DNA from: an uncultured Fibrobacterota bacterium | Lineage (GTDB): Bacteria > Fibrobacterota > Chitinivibrionia > Chitinivibrionales > CAIOZP01 | Assembly: GCA_903862805.1 (NCBI GenBank) | Contig: CAIOZP010000321.1 | Location: 1-6,187, forward strand | Direction of reading: 5' to 3' | Length of the DNA stretch: 6,187 nucleotides | Shown here: positions 1 through 6,187 of the stretch, piece by piece | Position numbering within the stretch: position 1 is the stretch's first letter | Layout: each line of letters opens with the position of its first letter | Notes under the pieces: model-generated | What the model was told of the DNA's origin: nothing | Database searches by the model: none | The model's input: only the letters and a program-made list of their open reading frames with translations | Translations under genes and position numbers: made by a program

Positions 1-2367
1 CTCGCGGCTCATGGCAAACCGATTTTCTATGTGAGCGATGTGGCAAAGGGAATCTCGCAAGGCGATATAATAAGGTTCAAAGACAAGGCTGTTCTTATCG
101 AGGCCGATGTCTGGCAGACCATGATGAGCATGGGCATTCTCAACAAGCTAAAAAATATTCCGGTAATGACTCTCTCGGCCCGCGCCAAAAGCGACATCTG
201 GAGTTCGCGTTCGAATCAGGTTTCGCAGAGCAACGAAAACAAGGGCTATACGCTCGGCCGCGAACTGCTCAAAATTTTTGAAGACTATTTCGGCAAGACG
301 CCCTCCGATATGGAAATCGTGATCAGCTTTAGCGGCGAATACATGAACCTCGTAGCGCCCAAGCAGCTCATGAGCGAACTGAGTTTTGCCACGGTTCAAA
401 AGGTATTCAAGTCGAACGATAAACTCAATTTCATCACCGACGGATTTCCGGGGCGCATCTTTACAAAACAGGAATTTTCATGGACGGTCTGGGCGGTTGA
501 TCCGGTTGATCCTTCAGGCGTGCTGCAATATTCCTGCGCATCAAAACTGCCCGCTGGTCTGAGCTGGGACAACGCAAAACACACGCTGAAAGGTATTCCT
601 GATTCGGCCGGTCTTTATGCAATTTCGTTTACAGCACGCGACAAAAAAGGGTTATCGGCTTCGCAGACCTGCTCGCTCAACGTGATTATCAATACACCGC
701 CGCGCGTTTTTGCCAAATACGATGAACCGGTTTTTTCTGGAACGGTCTGGACATATTCGCCATTCGTCACCGACGAGGAACAGCCGCTCTGTGATATTCA
801 GATCAGACTTTTCCAACAGCCCGACAGTATGAAGTTCGACTCGAAGAGCGGTACGATTTCTTGGAATGTTCCGGCAAGCATTCAGGACACGACGGTGAAG
901 TTTTTTGTCGGTGCGAAAGATCCGCTCGGCGCGATCACCAAAGAGGAAATGAAAATCCACGTCATCTCGAAGGTGCTTGCACAGAAGGATGTGACGATTG
1001 ATTTCCGCCTTCCTCTCGACACACTTGTGCAGGGCCACACATACAGCTGGTCGGATCATGCCTGGATGAAAACCGAGTGGCAGAAGCACGCGGTAAAACT
1101 TATTTCGATCGAGGGCAGCGATTCCACGAGCTACAAAATAGCAGACTCTTCCGGTGAAGGCATGTTGCGAATAAGGCCGATGTATCAGGGACTTCACAAC
1201 ATGGTATTCACGTTCTCGATTGACACGATGCGATTAGTTGTTCGCAAGAGTTTTCATGTTGAGCCAAATCATCCACCAGTATTCCGCAGCAGTATTTCGA
1301 CCTATCGTTTCGAGCCGAATCAGTTCGCCGAATATCGGCCTGTCGTCACAGACGAAGACGGTGATTCGATCCGGCTGACCAAGGTAAATCCCGATGGAAC
1401 GGACTCGCTTCTTGCCGGTGGAGCGCTCAGAATTCCAACAGACTCCAGCGGTCTGCACACGATCACATTGGTAGCGATTGACCCGTCCAAAAATCGCACG
1501 ACTCAGCAGATCTATTTCATCGTAAATCCAAAGCCGCCGAAGCTGGTGCGTCCTCCTCATCCGGCGGCTTTTTACATACAAAAAACATATCGCAAGACAA
1601 TGGAGCTGGGCGTTCGAGCTGGCGGCCTGCGGCTTGGAATCTACTGTGACAACATCGCACAGACGCTCAAGACCGGCTTCTTCGGTATCAATACATACGA
1701 AAGTCCGTTCTTCTTTCTCGGCGGCAATCCGATTCCCTCGCAGGCAGCGATCGGCAACTATCTCTTCATGGACGCTGGTGCCAACGTGCGCTTCTACAAC
1801 AGTCGTATGTTTGGCGGCGGACTGATGGGCCGCATTCAGGCAAACTACTGTTACAAGGGCACGTCGAGTTGGCGCTTCCAAACGCTCTTCACCATCAGGC
1901 TCAAGCAGGGCTATCTCGTGCTTGACACATCGGGAATCAGCAAGGAGCTCCAGTTCGATCCGAACAATCCGACCACCCTGCTCGACTCAAACGTGACAAA
2001 TTATCTGAAAGATCTGAAAGAGGTTTTTGATGACGCCGGTCGTGATGACAATTTCGGTTTCTATCTGAATTTCCAGACGCTCTACCGCTTGCCAATCGGA
2101 TTCTGGATCGGCCCATCGGCATGGCTTATCGACGACACTAAAAAGGATCTGGTGATTAAAGACTCAGTTATTACCGAGGTTGACAAAGGCAATACACTCC
2201 GAGAATTCATCGGGCTTTGTCTGCTTCACGAATGGAAGCTGCCTTTTGTCTATTACTCGCAACAGCTCAAGATCGGCTGGTCAGGCGACAGCTGGAGTCC
2301 AAAACTCGAATGGGACTTCACATTACAAACTCCGACGGCGAGACGGGAAAAGACAGCTGCGCGTTAA
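1..2367 (+). CDS. Large envelope protein with Ig-like domains and a probable C-terminal outer-membrane barrel (5' end missing)
   Basis: I do not recognise a named family for the whole protein. The frame is open to the left edge (788 codons here). A GTG at 31 could serve as a start, but it has no Shine-Dalgarno sequence and no signal peptide follows, so the gene most likely begins outside the window. Counting from that GTG, residues 1-133 are a mixed alpha/beta part of unknown role. Residues about 134-220 form a 'putative Ig' (He_PIG-like) module with LPAGLSWD and LKGIPDSAGLY. Residues 221-312 are a second such module (NTPP start, MKFDSKSGTISW). Residues 315-410 are a more diverged beta domain. 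Residues 411-499 are another module starting NHPPVF, with an acidic DEDGD loop at 441-445 that might bind calcium. A proline-rich linker (500-514) leads to residues 515-766, rich in alternating aromatic, Gly and Asn strands such as GFWIGPSAWLI, which suggest a barrel. The protein ends in a basic tail (RREKTAAR), not the usual aromatic residue. Surface display or adhesion is inference only. Confidence 0.75.
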   Translation, partial: LAAHGKPIFYVSDVAKGISQGDIIRFKDKAVLIEADVWQTMMSMGILNKLKNIPVMTLSARAKSDIWSSRSNQVSQSNENKGYTLGRELLKIFEDYFGKTPSDMEIVISFSGEYMNLVAPKQLMSELSFATVQKVFKSNDKLNFITDGFPGRIFTKQEFSWTVWAVDPVDPSGVLQYSCASKLPAGLSWDNAKHTLKGIPDSAGLYAISFTARDKKGLSASQTCSLNVIINTPPRVFAKYDEPVFSGTVWTYSPFVTDEEQPLCDIQIRLFQQPDSMKFDSKSGTISWNVPASIQDTTVKFFVGAKDPLGAITKEEMKIHVISKVLAQKDVTIDFRLPLDTLVQGHTYSWSDHAWMKTEWQKHAVKLISIEGSDSTSYKIADSSGEGMLRIRPMYQGLHNMVFTFSIDTMRLVVRKSFHVEPNHPPVFRSSISTYRFEPNQFAEYRPVVTDEDGDSIRLTKVNPDGTDSLLAGGALRIPTDSSGLHTITLVAIDPSKNRTTQQIYFIVNPKPPKLVRPPHPAAFYIQKTYRKTMELGVRAGGLRLGIYCDNIAQTLKTGFFGINTYESPFFFLGGNPIPSQAAIGNYLFMDAGANVRFYNSRMFGGGLMGRIQANYCYKGTSSWRFQTLFTIRLKQGYLVLDTSGISKELQFDPNNPTTLLDSNVTNYLKDLKEVFDDAGRDDNFGFYLNFQTLYRLPIGFWIGPSAWLIDDTKKDLVIKDSVITEVDKGNTLREFIGLCLLHEWKLPFVYYSQQLKIGWSGDSWSPKLEWDFTLQTPTARREKTAAR
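495..512 (+). repeat. Perfect 9-bp tandem duplication (two copies)
   Basis: The unit ggttgatcc occurs twice head to tail inside the Ig-protein gene. It keeps the frame and encodes V-D-P-V-D-P (residues 156-161 counted from the GTG at 31), within the first Ig-like module. It looks like a small in-frame slippage duplication rather than a functional DNA site. Confidence 0.6.
2003..2020 (+). repeat. Perfect 9-bp tandem duplication (two copies)
   Basis: The unit atctgaaag occurs twice head to tail, in frame, giving the stretch YLKDLKEV (residues 658-665 counted from the GTG at 31). This lies in a charged, probably helical or loop segment between predicted strands of the C-terminal region. It is a second example of a 9-bp in-frame duplication in the same gene. 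Confidence 0.6.
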
Positions 2368-2457
2368 ACGTAGTTTCAACCCGCATCATCCATCGTCCTC
2401 TCCGCAATTCCTATTTTCTGCCCTGTGCCATTTTGATGTCTTATCCTGATTGACAAA

Positions 2458-2463
2458 AAAGGA
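2458..2463 (+). promoter_or_regulatory. Ribosome binding site of folE
   Basis: An A-rich run leading into aaagga lies 8 bases before the ATG at 2472. This is good spacing and supports that ATG as the folE start. The site sits in the loop of a possible weak 5-bp stem (tgatt 2447-2451 with aatca 2463-2467), which is too short to claim as a regulatory hairpin. Confidence 0.6.
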
Positions 2464-2471
2464 ATCAATAT

Positions 2472-3017
2472 ATGGAAAACGCAGTCAAAGAAATTCTTGT
2501 ATCTATCGGTGAAGATCCAAACCGCGAAGGTCTGATCGATACTCCGCGAAGAGTTGCAAAAGCGTGGGATCATCTCACTCAAGGCTACCGCGCGAATCCC
2601 GACGAGATCCTGCGCAAGGCAATCTTCACGGAAGAATGCAACCACATGATCATCGTAAAAGACATCGAGATTTACAGCATGTGCGAGCATCACATGCTCC
2701 CGTTTTTCGGAAAGTGCCACATTGGCTACATCGCCCGCAACAAGGTTTACGGCGTAAGCAAACTGGCACGATTAGTCGATTGTTTCGCGAGGCGCTTGCA
2801 GGTGCAGGAACGACTCACCAGCCAGATTGCACAGGCGCTCATGGGTCCGATCGACGCTGAGGGTGTCGGAGTGGTTGTCGAAGCTCAGCATCTCTGCATG
2901 ATGATGCGCGGTGTGGAAAAACAGAACAGCCGGATGGTCACATCAGCGGTGCTCGGCAGTTTCCGCGATGACATGGCAACACGCAGCGAGTTCATGAAAC
3001 TCATCGGTATGCACTGA
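2472..3017 (+). CDS. folE: GTP cyclohydrolase I (FolE, type I)
   Basis: Converts GTP to 7,8-dihydroneopterin triphosphate and formate, the first step of tetrahydrofolate synthesis; in many bacteria it also feeds queuosine and other pterins. It is a cytosolic, zinc-dependent homodecamer in characterised members. The 181-residue length is normal for a bacterial enzyme without extra N-terminal sequence. The zinc ligands are visible as C71 and H74 in [13 protein letters not shown] and C142 in [12 protein letters not shown], with the catalytic-site His at H73; they sit at a constant offset of 39 from E. coli Cys110, His112, His113 and Cys181. The helix motif [20 protein letters not shown] (94-113) and the C-terminal MRGVEKQNS...[11 protein letters not shown] block are also present. 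M155 stands where many homologues have Thr in the S-x-T-V-T-S segment, a small deviation. It has its own ribosome site and is the first gene of a probable operon, with crcB 5 bases downstream. No promoter could be assigned with confidence in the 104-base gap before it. Confidence 0.97.
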   Translation: MENAVKEILVSIGEDPNREGLIDTPRRVAKAWDHLTQGYRANPDEILRKAIFTEECNHMIIVKDIEIYSMCEHHMLPFFGKCHIGYIARNKVYGVSKLARLVDCFARRLQVQERLTSQIAQALMGPIDAEGVGVVVEAQHLCMMMRGVEKQNSRMVTSAVLGSFRDDMATRSEFMKLIGMH

Positions 3018-3022
3018 GCACG

Positions 3023-3409
3023 ATGAAACTTCTTACGTCCATTATTATTGTGATGATCGGCGGTGGTGCCGGATCGGCTGTGCGCTATCTGTTTTCTCTG
3101 TGGTTTTCGGGAAGCGGATGGCCGCTTGGAACCGTTGCGGCGAACTGTATCGGATCGTTTGTGATCGGCGCAGTTGCCGGATGTGACACGCTTCTTCCAT
3201 TGCCTCCGAGGATAAGACTGCTTGCTGCTACCGGGTTCTGCGGAGGACTCACCACCATGTCGTCATTTGTATTTGAAACATCGGGAATGGTCAGGACGTC
3301 TGAGTTTCTGCAGGCAGGAATCTATGCGACACTGACGCTTGCCGGTTCGTTTGCCTGCTTTGCCGCTGGAATGATTATCATGAAAATTCTCGTCAGGACG
3401 AATGTCTGA
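3023..3409 (+). CDS. crcB: Fluoride ion channel subunit CrcB/FluC
   Basis: Inner-membrane fluoride channel subunit. Known members assemble as antiparallel dual-topology dimers with two pores and export fluoride that entered as HF. The 128 residues are typical and show four hydrophobic segments (about 3-25, 34-54, 66-88, 98-122). Family motifs are GGGAGSAVRY (13-22), PLGTVAANCIGSFVIG with the pore Asn N41 (34-49), and GFCGGLTTMSSFVFE (71-85). In this last motif the usual TTFSTF reads TTMSSF, so Met79 replaces the first pore phenylalanine while F82 is kept. The ATG at 3023 is the only workable start: upstream in this frame there is a stop inside the folE 3' end and no ATG or GTG after it. There is no clear Shine-Dalgarno sequence, and with only 5 bases after the folE stop, translation is probably coupled to folE. 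The single copy would form a homodimer. No fluoride-riboswitch pattern was found upstream. Confidence 0.95.
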   Translation: MKLLTSIIIVMIGGGAGSAVRYLFSLWFSGSGWPLGTVAANCIGSFVIGAVAGCDTLLPLPPRIRLLAATGFCGGLTTMSSFVFETSGMVRTSEFLQAGIYATLTLAGSFACFAAGMIIMKILVRTNV

Positions 3410-3414
3410 ACACC

Positions 3415-3420
3415 GGAGGT
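3415..3420 (+). promoter_or_regulatory. Shine-Dalgarno sequence that sets the DUF190 start
   Basis: The consensus ggaggt lies 5 bases before the ATG at 3426. An in-frame ATG at 3402, overlapping the crcB stop, has no such site and would place this motif inside the coding region. This decides in favour of 3426. Confidence 0.85.
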
Positions 3421-3425
3421 TTGCT

Positions 3426-3788
3426 ATGCACATAGAGGGACAGGCGCGGCTTGCGCGAATATTCATCGGTGAATCCGATACGCTTCACGGGCGTGCGCTT
3501 TCGGGGGTCATCGTAGAAAAAGCCAGGGCAAACGGTCTTGCCGGTGCAACTATGTGGCGCGGATCGGCGGGATTTGGTGCGACAAGCCATCTGAGGTCTT
3601 CGAATATTCTCGATCTGTCAAGCGATCTGCCGATCATTGTCGAGATAGTTGACAAGCCGGAACGGCTCGACGATTTCATGCCCATGCTTGACGAAATGCT
3701 TGAATCTGCCGGATGCGGCGGACTTGTCACAATAGAAGATGTCGAAATCCGGCGTTATTTCCACGGAAAACAGGATCGCCCGCAATAA
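3426..3788 (+). CDS. DUF190 family protein (PII-like fold), CrcB companion
   Basis: A small cytosolic protein of 120 residues from the DUF190 family, whose structures resemble PII signalling proteins (ferredoxin-like, trimeric). The biochemical role is not established; members often lie next to crcB, so a part in fluoride response or channel control is plausible inference. Motifs seen: ARIFIGESD (10-18), GLAGATMWRGSAGFGATS (38-55 region, the most conserved block), LSSDLPIIVEIVDKPE (64-79) and GGLVTIEDVEI (98-108). The start at 3426 is chosen because of the strong ribosome site; starting at the ATG at 3402 would add eight residues before the conserved beginning and overlap crcB by eight bases. 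It starts 16 bases after the crcB stop, so it is probably the last gene of a folE-crcB-DUF190 transcript. No clear terminator hairpin follows. Confidence 0.92.
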   Translation: MHIEGQARLARIFIGESDTLHGRALSGVIVEKARANGLAGATMWRGSAGFGATSHLRSSNILDLSSDLPIIVEIVDKPERLDDFMPMLDEMLESAGCGGLVTIEDVEIRRYFHGKQDRPQ

Positions 3789-3902
3789 TATCTCTGTTTT
3801 AAAGATTTATCGTTTTGCGGAAATTGGTTTTGAGGGCCAGCCCGTATTTATTTTATTTCGCTTCTGCACCGCCTGATGAATGGCTGTGCCGTAACAACAA
3901 TC

Positions 3903-3908
3903 AGAGGG
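3903..3908 (+). promoter_or_regulatory. Ribosome binding site of bamA, tightly spaced
   Basis: The sequence agaggg ends only 3 bases before the ATG at 3912, closer than usual. The start is still favoured because the following residues form a good signal peptide and no other start with a better site is visible upstream in frame. Confidence 0.5.
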
Positions 3909-3911
3909 TAC

Positions 3912-6187
3912 ATGTCCCGTTTTCACTTTGCGGCTGCGGCCGTTTTGTTCGTTTCGGTTTCTGGAATCCACGCTGCGCCGCGTCTTGATACACTCGCCAT
4001 TGAAGGTCTCGCATCGATCCAGCGATCAGCCGTCGAAAATGCAATGACCATACGCAAGGGCGATGCATTCACTGCCGTCGATGTGCAATCGTCAATCAAG
4101 TCACTTTATCGCACCGGACTTTTCCGCGATGTCTCGGTAAGCGTGCTCGGAGAAACCGATTCAACCGCCGGAATACTTGTCACCGTGATCGAAAATCCTG
4201 TCTGCGACAATGTTGAATTCAAAGGATTCCGCCGCGTCAAAGATGCCGATCTGCGTGACAAACTGACATTGCGCAAAGGCCGCACCGTTACCGACGCAGT
4301 CGTTTTCGACGACATCGTGAAAATCCGCAAAGCTTACGAGAAAGACGGATACCTTCAGGCCAACATCAAGTGCGATCTTGTTCAAACCATGGTGCCCGGC
4401 TACGTGATTGCAAAATTCACCGTGGTCGAGGGCAAAAAAGTCAGAGTCGCCGACATCAAGTTCACCGGCAATGAGCGTTATTCGCAGCGCAGGTTGCGGT
4501 TCGCGTTCAAAACAAAGCGGCACAAATTCCTCGTGCCCGGCGAATTCAAAGAAGACAAATACCGCACCAGCCTCGACACGCTCATGATCTGGTACCACGA
4601 CAAAGGTTATGCTAATGCAAGAATCCTCAGCGACACGGTTGTGCGCGACTCCGGTTCACGCGACGTGAAGATCCTTGTCAAGCTCGAAGAAGGTCACCGC
4701 ATAATAACCGGCAACTTCTATTTCTCAGGTAATACAATTCTCGACAATGCGGCTTTACAGGCTTGCATAGCGCTCAAAAAGGGAAAGCCGTTCTCAAAAA
4801 AGAAGTTCGATAAAACCAAGCAGTTCATCGGAAATGCCTACCGTGAGGAAGGTTATCTGTGGGTGAACCTCGAAGAAGAGGATCACTTCCGCGGCGACAC
4901 AATAGACGTTACCTTCAACATTACCGAAGGCCGTCCGGCTATCATCCGTCGTGTCGAGATTACCGGTAACGAAAAAACCTACGACGAGGTCATCCGCCGC
5001 GAGCTCAGTGTTTATCCTGGTCAGAAGTATCGTCAGTCGCGCATGGAACGAAGCATCCGCGACGCAATGCAGTTGAACTACTTCAACAACGTTGCTCCCG
5101 ACATCAAGCCCGGCAACGACAAAGACGGTTCCGTCGATCTCGTGTTCAAGGCCGAAGAAAAAGAAAACATCGGACAATTCTCTGCCGGAGTTTCCTATAG
5201 TCAGGTTGATAAATTCGGCGGCACCTTCAGCGTTTCGATTCCCAATTTCCGTGGACGCGGCGAACTGCTTGCGACCAATATCGCTTTCTCGAAATACAGT
5301 CAGAGTGCGTCTATCACCTATTCACGCCCGTGGCTGTTCAAAACGCAGTTCAACGGATCGATCAGTCCGTTCATCACTCACAACAAAAGTTCGAGCGGCA
5401 CCGGTGTCAGTGCGTACAACATAATGAGCTACGGCATAACTTCCGGACTCGGCAGAAAACTTTCATGGCCGGATGATTTCTGTAGCATCAACGGCGATTA
5501 CCGGATCAGCTATGAAGACAACGTCGATAATTCCACCTATCATGGCCCAAGCTGGAACTTTATCCAGAAAGGAATCCTGAGCAAGGTCGATCTCTCACTT
5601 TCACGCAACGACGCCGACCTTCCGCAGTTTCCTACCCGTGGTACTCGAATCAAACTCAACGGTTCTGTCGCCGGTCTCGGTGGCAGTTTCAGATTCCTGA
5701 AAGGCACAGTCGGCACAGAGGTTTATCTGCCTCTTTTCTGGAAAGTTGTTCTTGGTGTTAAGGGTAAATTCGGAGCCATCGCGCCATTTTTCAACGGCGA
5801 AAGAACACTTGCTGCCAACGATCTTTTCGCAGTCGGCGGCGTGTATTACGATGGTATGGTGCGCGGCTACGATGAAGGTGAATTCGGTAGATACAATTGG
5901 GCCGATCCGGGTCTGGCAATGGCTGCGTTTCAATCGGAGCTGCGGGTTCCGATCCTTGAGAACCAGCTTTACCTTGCGGCATTTGCCGACATGGGCAATG
6001 CTTGGAGCGATGTATCGAAAATGGACTTCGGCGATATGTACCGCGGTGCCGGAATGGGCTTCCGCCTGTTGCTTCCAATGGTCGGGCTTCTCGGTTTCGA
6101 CTTCGGTTGGGGCTTTGACGATCCTAACCACACCAACGCGACCGAAGCCATTCACCATAAGGGCTTCACGCCGCATTTCATGATCAA
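3912..6187 (+). CDS. bamA: Outer membrane protein assembly factor BamA (Omp85 family; 3' end cut by the window)
   Basis: Central component of the machinery that folds and inserts beta-barrel proteins into the outer membrane. The frame is open to the right edge with 758 complete codons. Residues 1-21/22 are a signal peptide (basic MSRFHF start, Ala/Val-rich core, cleavage near HAA). Five POTRA repeats follow at about 24-93, 95-174, 175-261, 262-340 and 341-419; successive repeats are bounded by E-G ends such as VVEG, LEEG and ITEG, and several open with a strand like IKFTGNE, FYFSGNT or VEITGNE. The barrel spans about 420 to the end and has the family signatures FPTRG (573-577), VRGY (650-653, the lid-lock motif) and FADMGNAW (691-698). 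Five POTRAs argue for BamA rather than TamA or TpsB transporters. The last readable residues, HFMI, look like the final strand, so probably only a few residues and the stop are missing. The 123-base gap before it has an AT-rich stretch (3845-3858) that might hold a promoter, but no clear boxes. Confidence 0.95.
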   Translation, partial: MSRFHFAAAAVLFVSVSGIHAAPRLDTLAIEGLASIQRSAVENAMTIRKGDAFTAVDVQSSIKSLYRTGLFRDVSVSVLGETDSTAGILVTVIENPVCDNVEFKGFRRVKDADLRDKLTLRKGRTVTDAVVFDDIVKIRKAYEKDGYLQANIKCDLVQTMVPGYVIAKFTVVEGKKVRVADIKFTGNERYSQRRLRFAFKTKRHKFLVPGEFKEDKYRTSLDTLMIWYHDKGYANARILSDTVVRDSGSRDVKILVKLEEGHRIITGNFYFSGNTILDNAALQACIALKKGKPFSKKKFDKTKQFIGNAYREEGYLWVNLEEEDHFRGDTIDVTFNITEGRPAIIRRVEITGNEKTYDEVIRRELSVYPGQKYRQSRMERSIRDAMQLNYFNNVAPDIKPGNDKDGSVDLVFKAEEKENIGQFSAGVSYSQVDKFGGTFSVSIPNFRGRGELLATNIAFSKYSQSASITYSRPWLFKTQFNGSISPFITHNKSSSGTGVSAYNIMSYGITSGLGRKLSWPDDFCSINGDYRISYEDNVDNSTYHGPSWNFIQKGILSKVDLSLSRNDADLPQFPTRGTRIKLNGSVAGLGGSFRFLKGTVGTEVYLPLFWKVVLGVKGKFGAIAPFFNGERTLAANDLFAVGGVYYDGMVRGYDEGEFGRYNWADPGLAMAAFQSELRVPILENQLYLAAFADMGNAWSDVSKMDFGDMYRGAGMGFRLLLPMVGLLGFDFGWGFDDPNHTNATEAIHHKGFTPHFMI

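Noticed and set aside
652..1881. Minus-strand open frames of 181 and 215 codons opposite the Ig-protein gene.
   Set aside because: The + strand frame has coherent Ig-like modules over the same bases; the antisense products are rich in Cys, Arg and His without motif structure, typical of shadow frames.
2180..2453. + strand open frames crossing the end of the Ig-protein gene, which might indicate a frameshifted C-terminus.
   Set aside because: The translations after the junction show no beta-strand pattern or terminal aromatic motif, so they do not look like a lost continuation of the gene.
2450..2455. ttgaca, a perfect -35 hexamer, before folE.
   Set aside because: It lies 16 bases before the folE ATG; a matching -10 box would fall in the coding region, and the following A-rich run is the ribosome site.
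3834..3858. Possible terminator after DUF190: ggg-ccag-ccc followed by a T-rich stretch.
   Set aside because: The stem is only three base pairs (four with an impossible 2-base loop), and the T-rich run is interrupted by A and G. Not convincing as an intrinsic terminator.
3872..3880. cctgatgaa resembles the 3' end of a fluoride riboswitch.
   Set aside because: The matching 5' element (GGCGATG type) and its pairing partners are missing, and the site lies downstream of crcB and ahead of bamA.
4106..6176. Several minus-strand and +1 frame open frames inside the bamA region, up to 191 codons.
   Set aside because: They lie opposite or across a clear BamA reading frame, have no recognisable domains and no ribosome sites. 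They are shadows of its codon bias.

Overview
The window carries five genes, all on the + strand and closely packed. It reads as part of a chromosome from a diderm (Gram-negative type) bacterium: there is a BamA-type outer-membrane assembly protein with a signal peptide, and a large protein that combines Ig-like domains with a probable outer-membrane barrel. The many 'putative Ig' modules and the general style would fit the FCB side of the tree (Fibrobacterota or relatives), but this placement is an impression from protein style only and is weakly supported. I see no mobile element, tRNA, rRNA, CRISPR array or sign of recent transfer.

Layout. (1) Positions 1-2367: the 3' part of a gene for a large envelope protein. 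The reading frame is open to the left edge, so the true start lies outside. It has an unrecognised N-terminal part, three to four Ig/cadherin-like beta domains, a proline-rich linker and a C-terminal region that looks like a beta-barrel. (2) Positions 2472-3017: folE, GTP cyclohydrolase I, with all zinc ligands. (3) Positions 3023-3409: crcB/fluC, a fluoride channel subunit. (4) Positions 3426-3788: a DUF190 (PII-like fold) protein, whose start is set by a consensus Shine-Dalgarno sequence just after crcB. (5) Positions 3912 to the right edge: bamA with signal peptide, five POTRA domains and an almost complete barrel. It lacks only the last residues and the stop codon.

folE, crcB and the DUF190 gene are separated by 5 and 16 bases and very probably form one transcript. 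crcB and DUF190 form a recurring fluoride-tolerance pair; their coupling to folE is the less expected part. The two flanking genes concern the outer membrane: bamA inserts barrel proteins, and the first gene may encode such a client. The two intergenic gaps (104 and 123 bases) contain no convincing terminator, riboswitch or strong promoter. No stretch over 300 bases lacks a gene.

I did not find a clearly new biological system. The points most worth following are the undescribed Ig-plus-barrel architecture, the folE-crcB-DUF190 operon, and a methionine in place of the first pore phenylalanine of CrcB.
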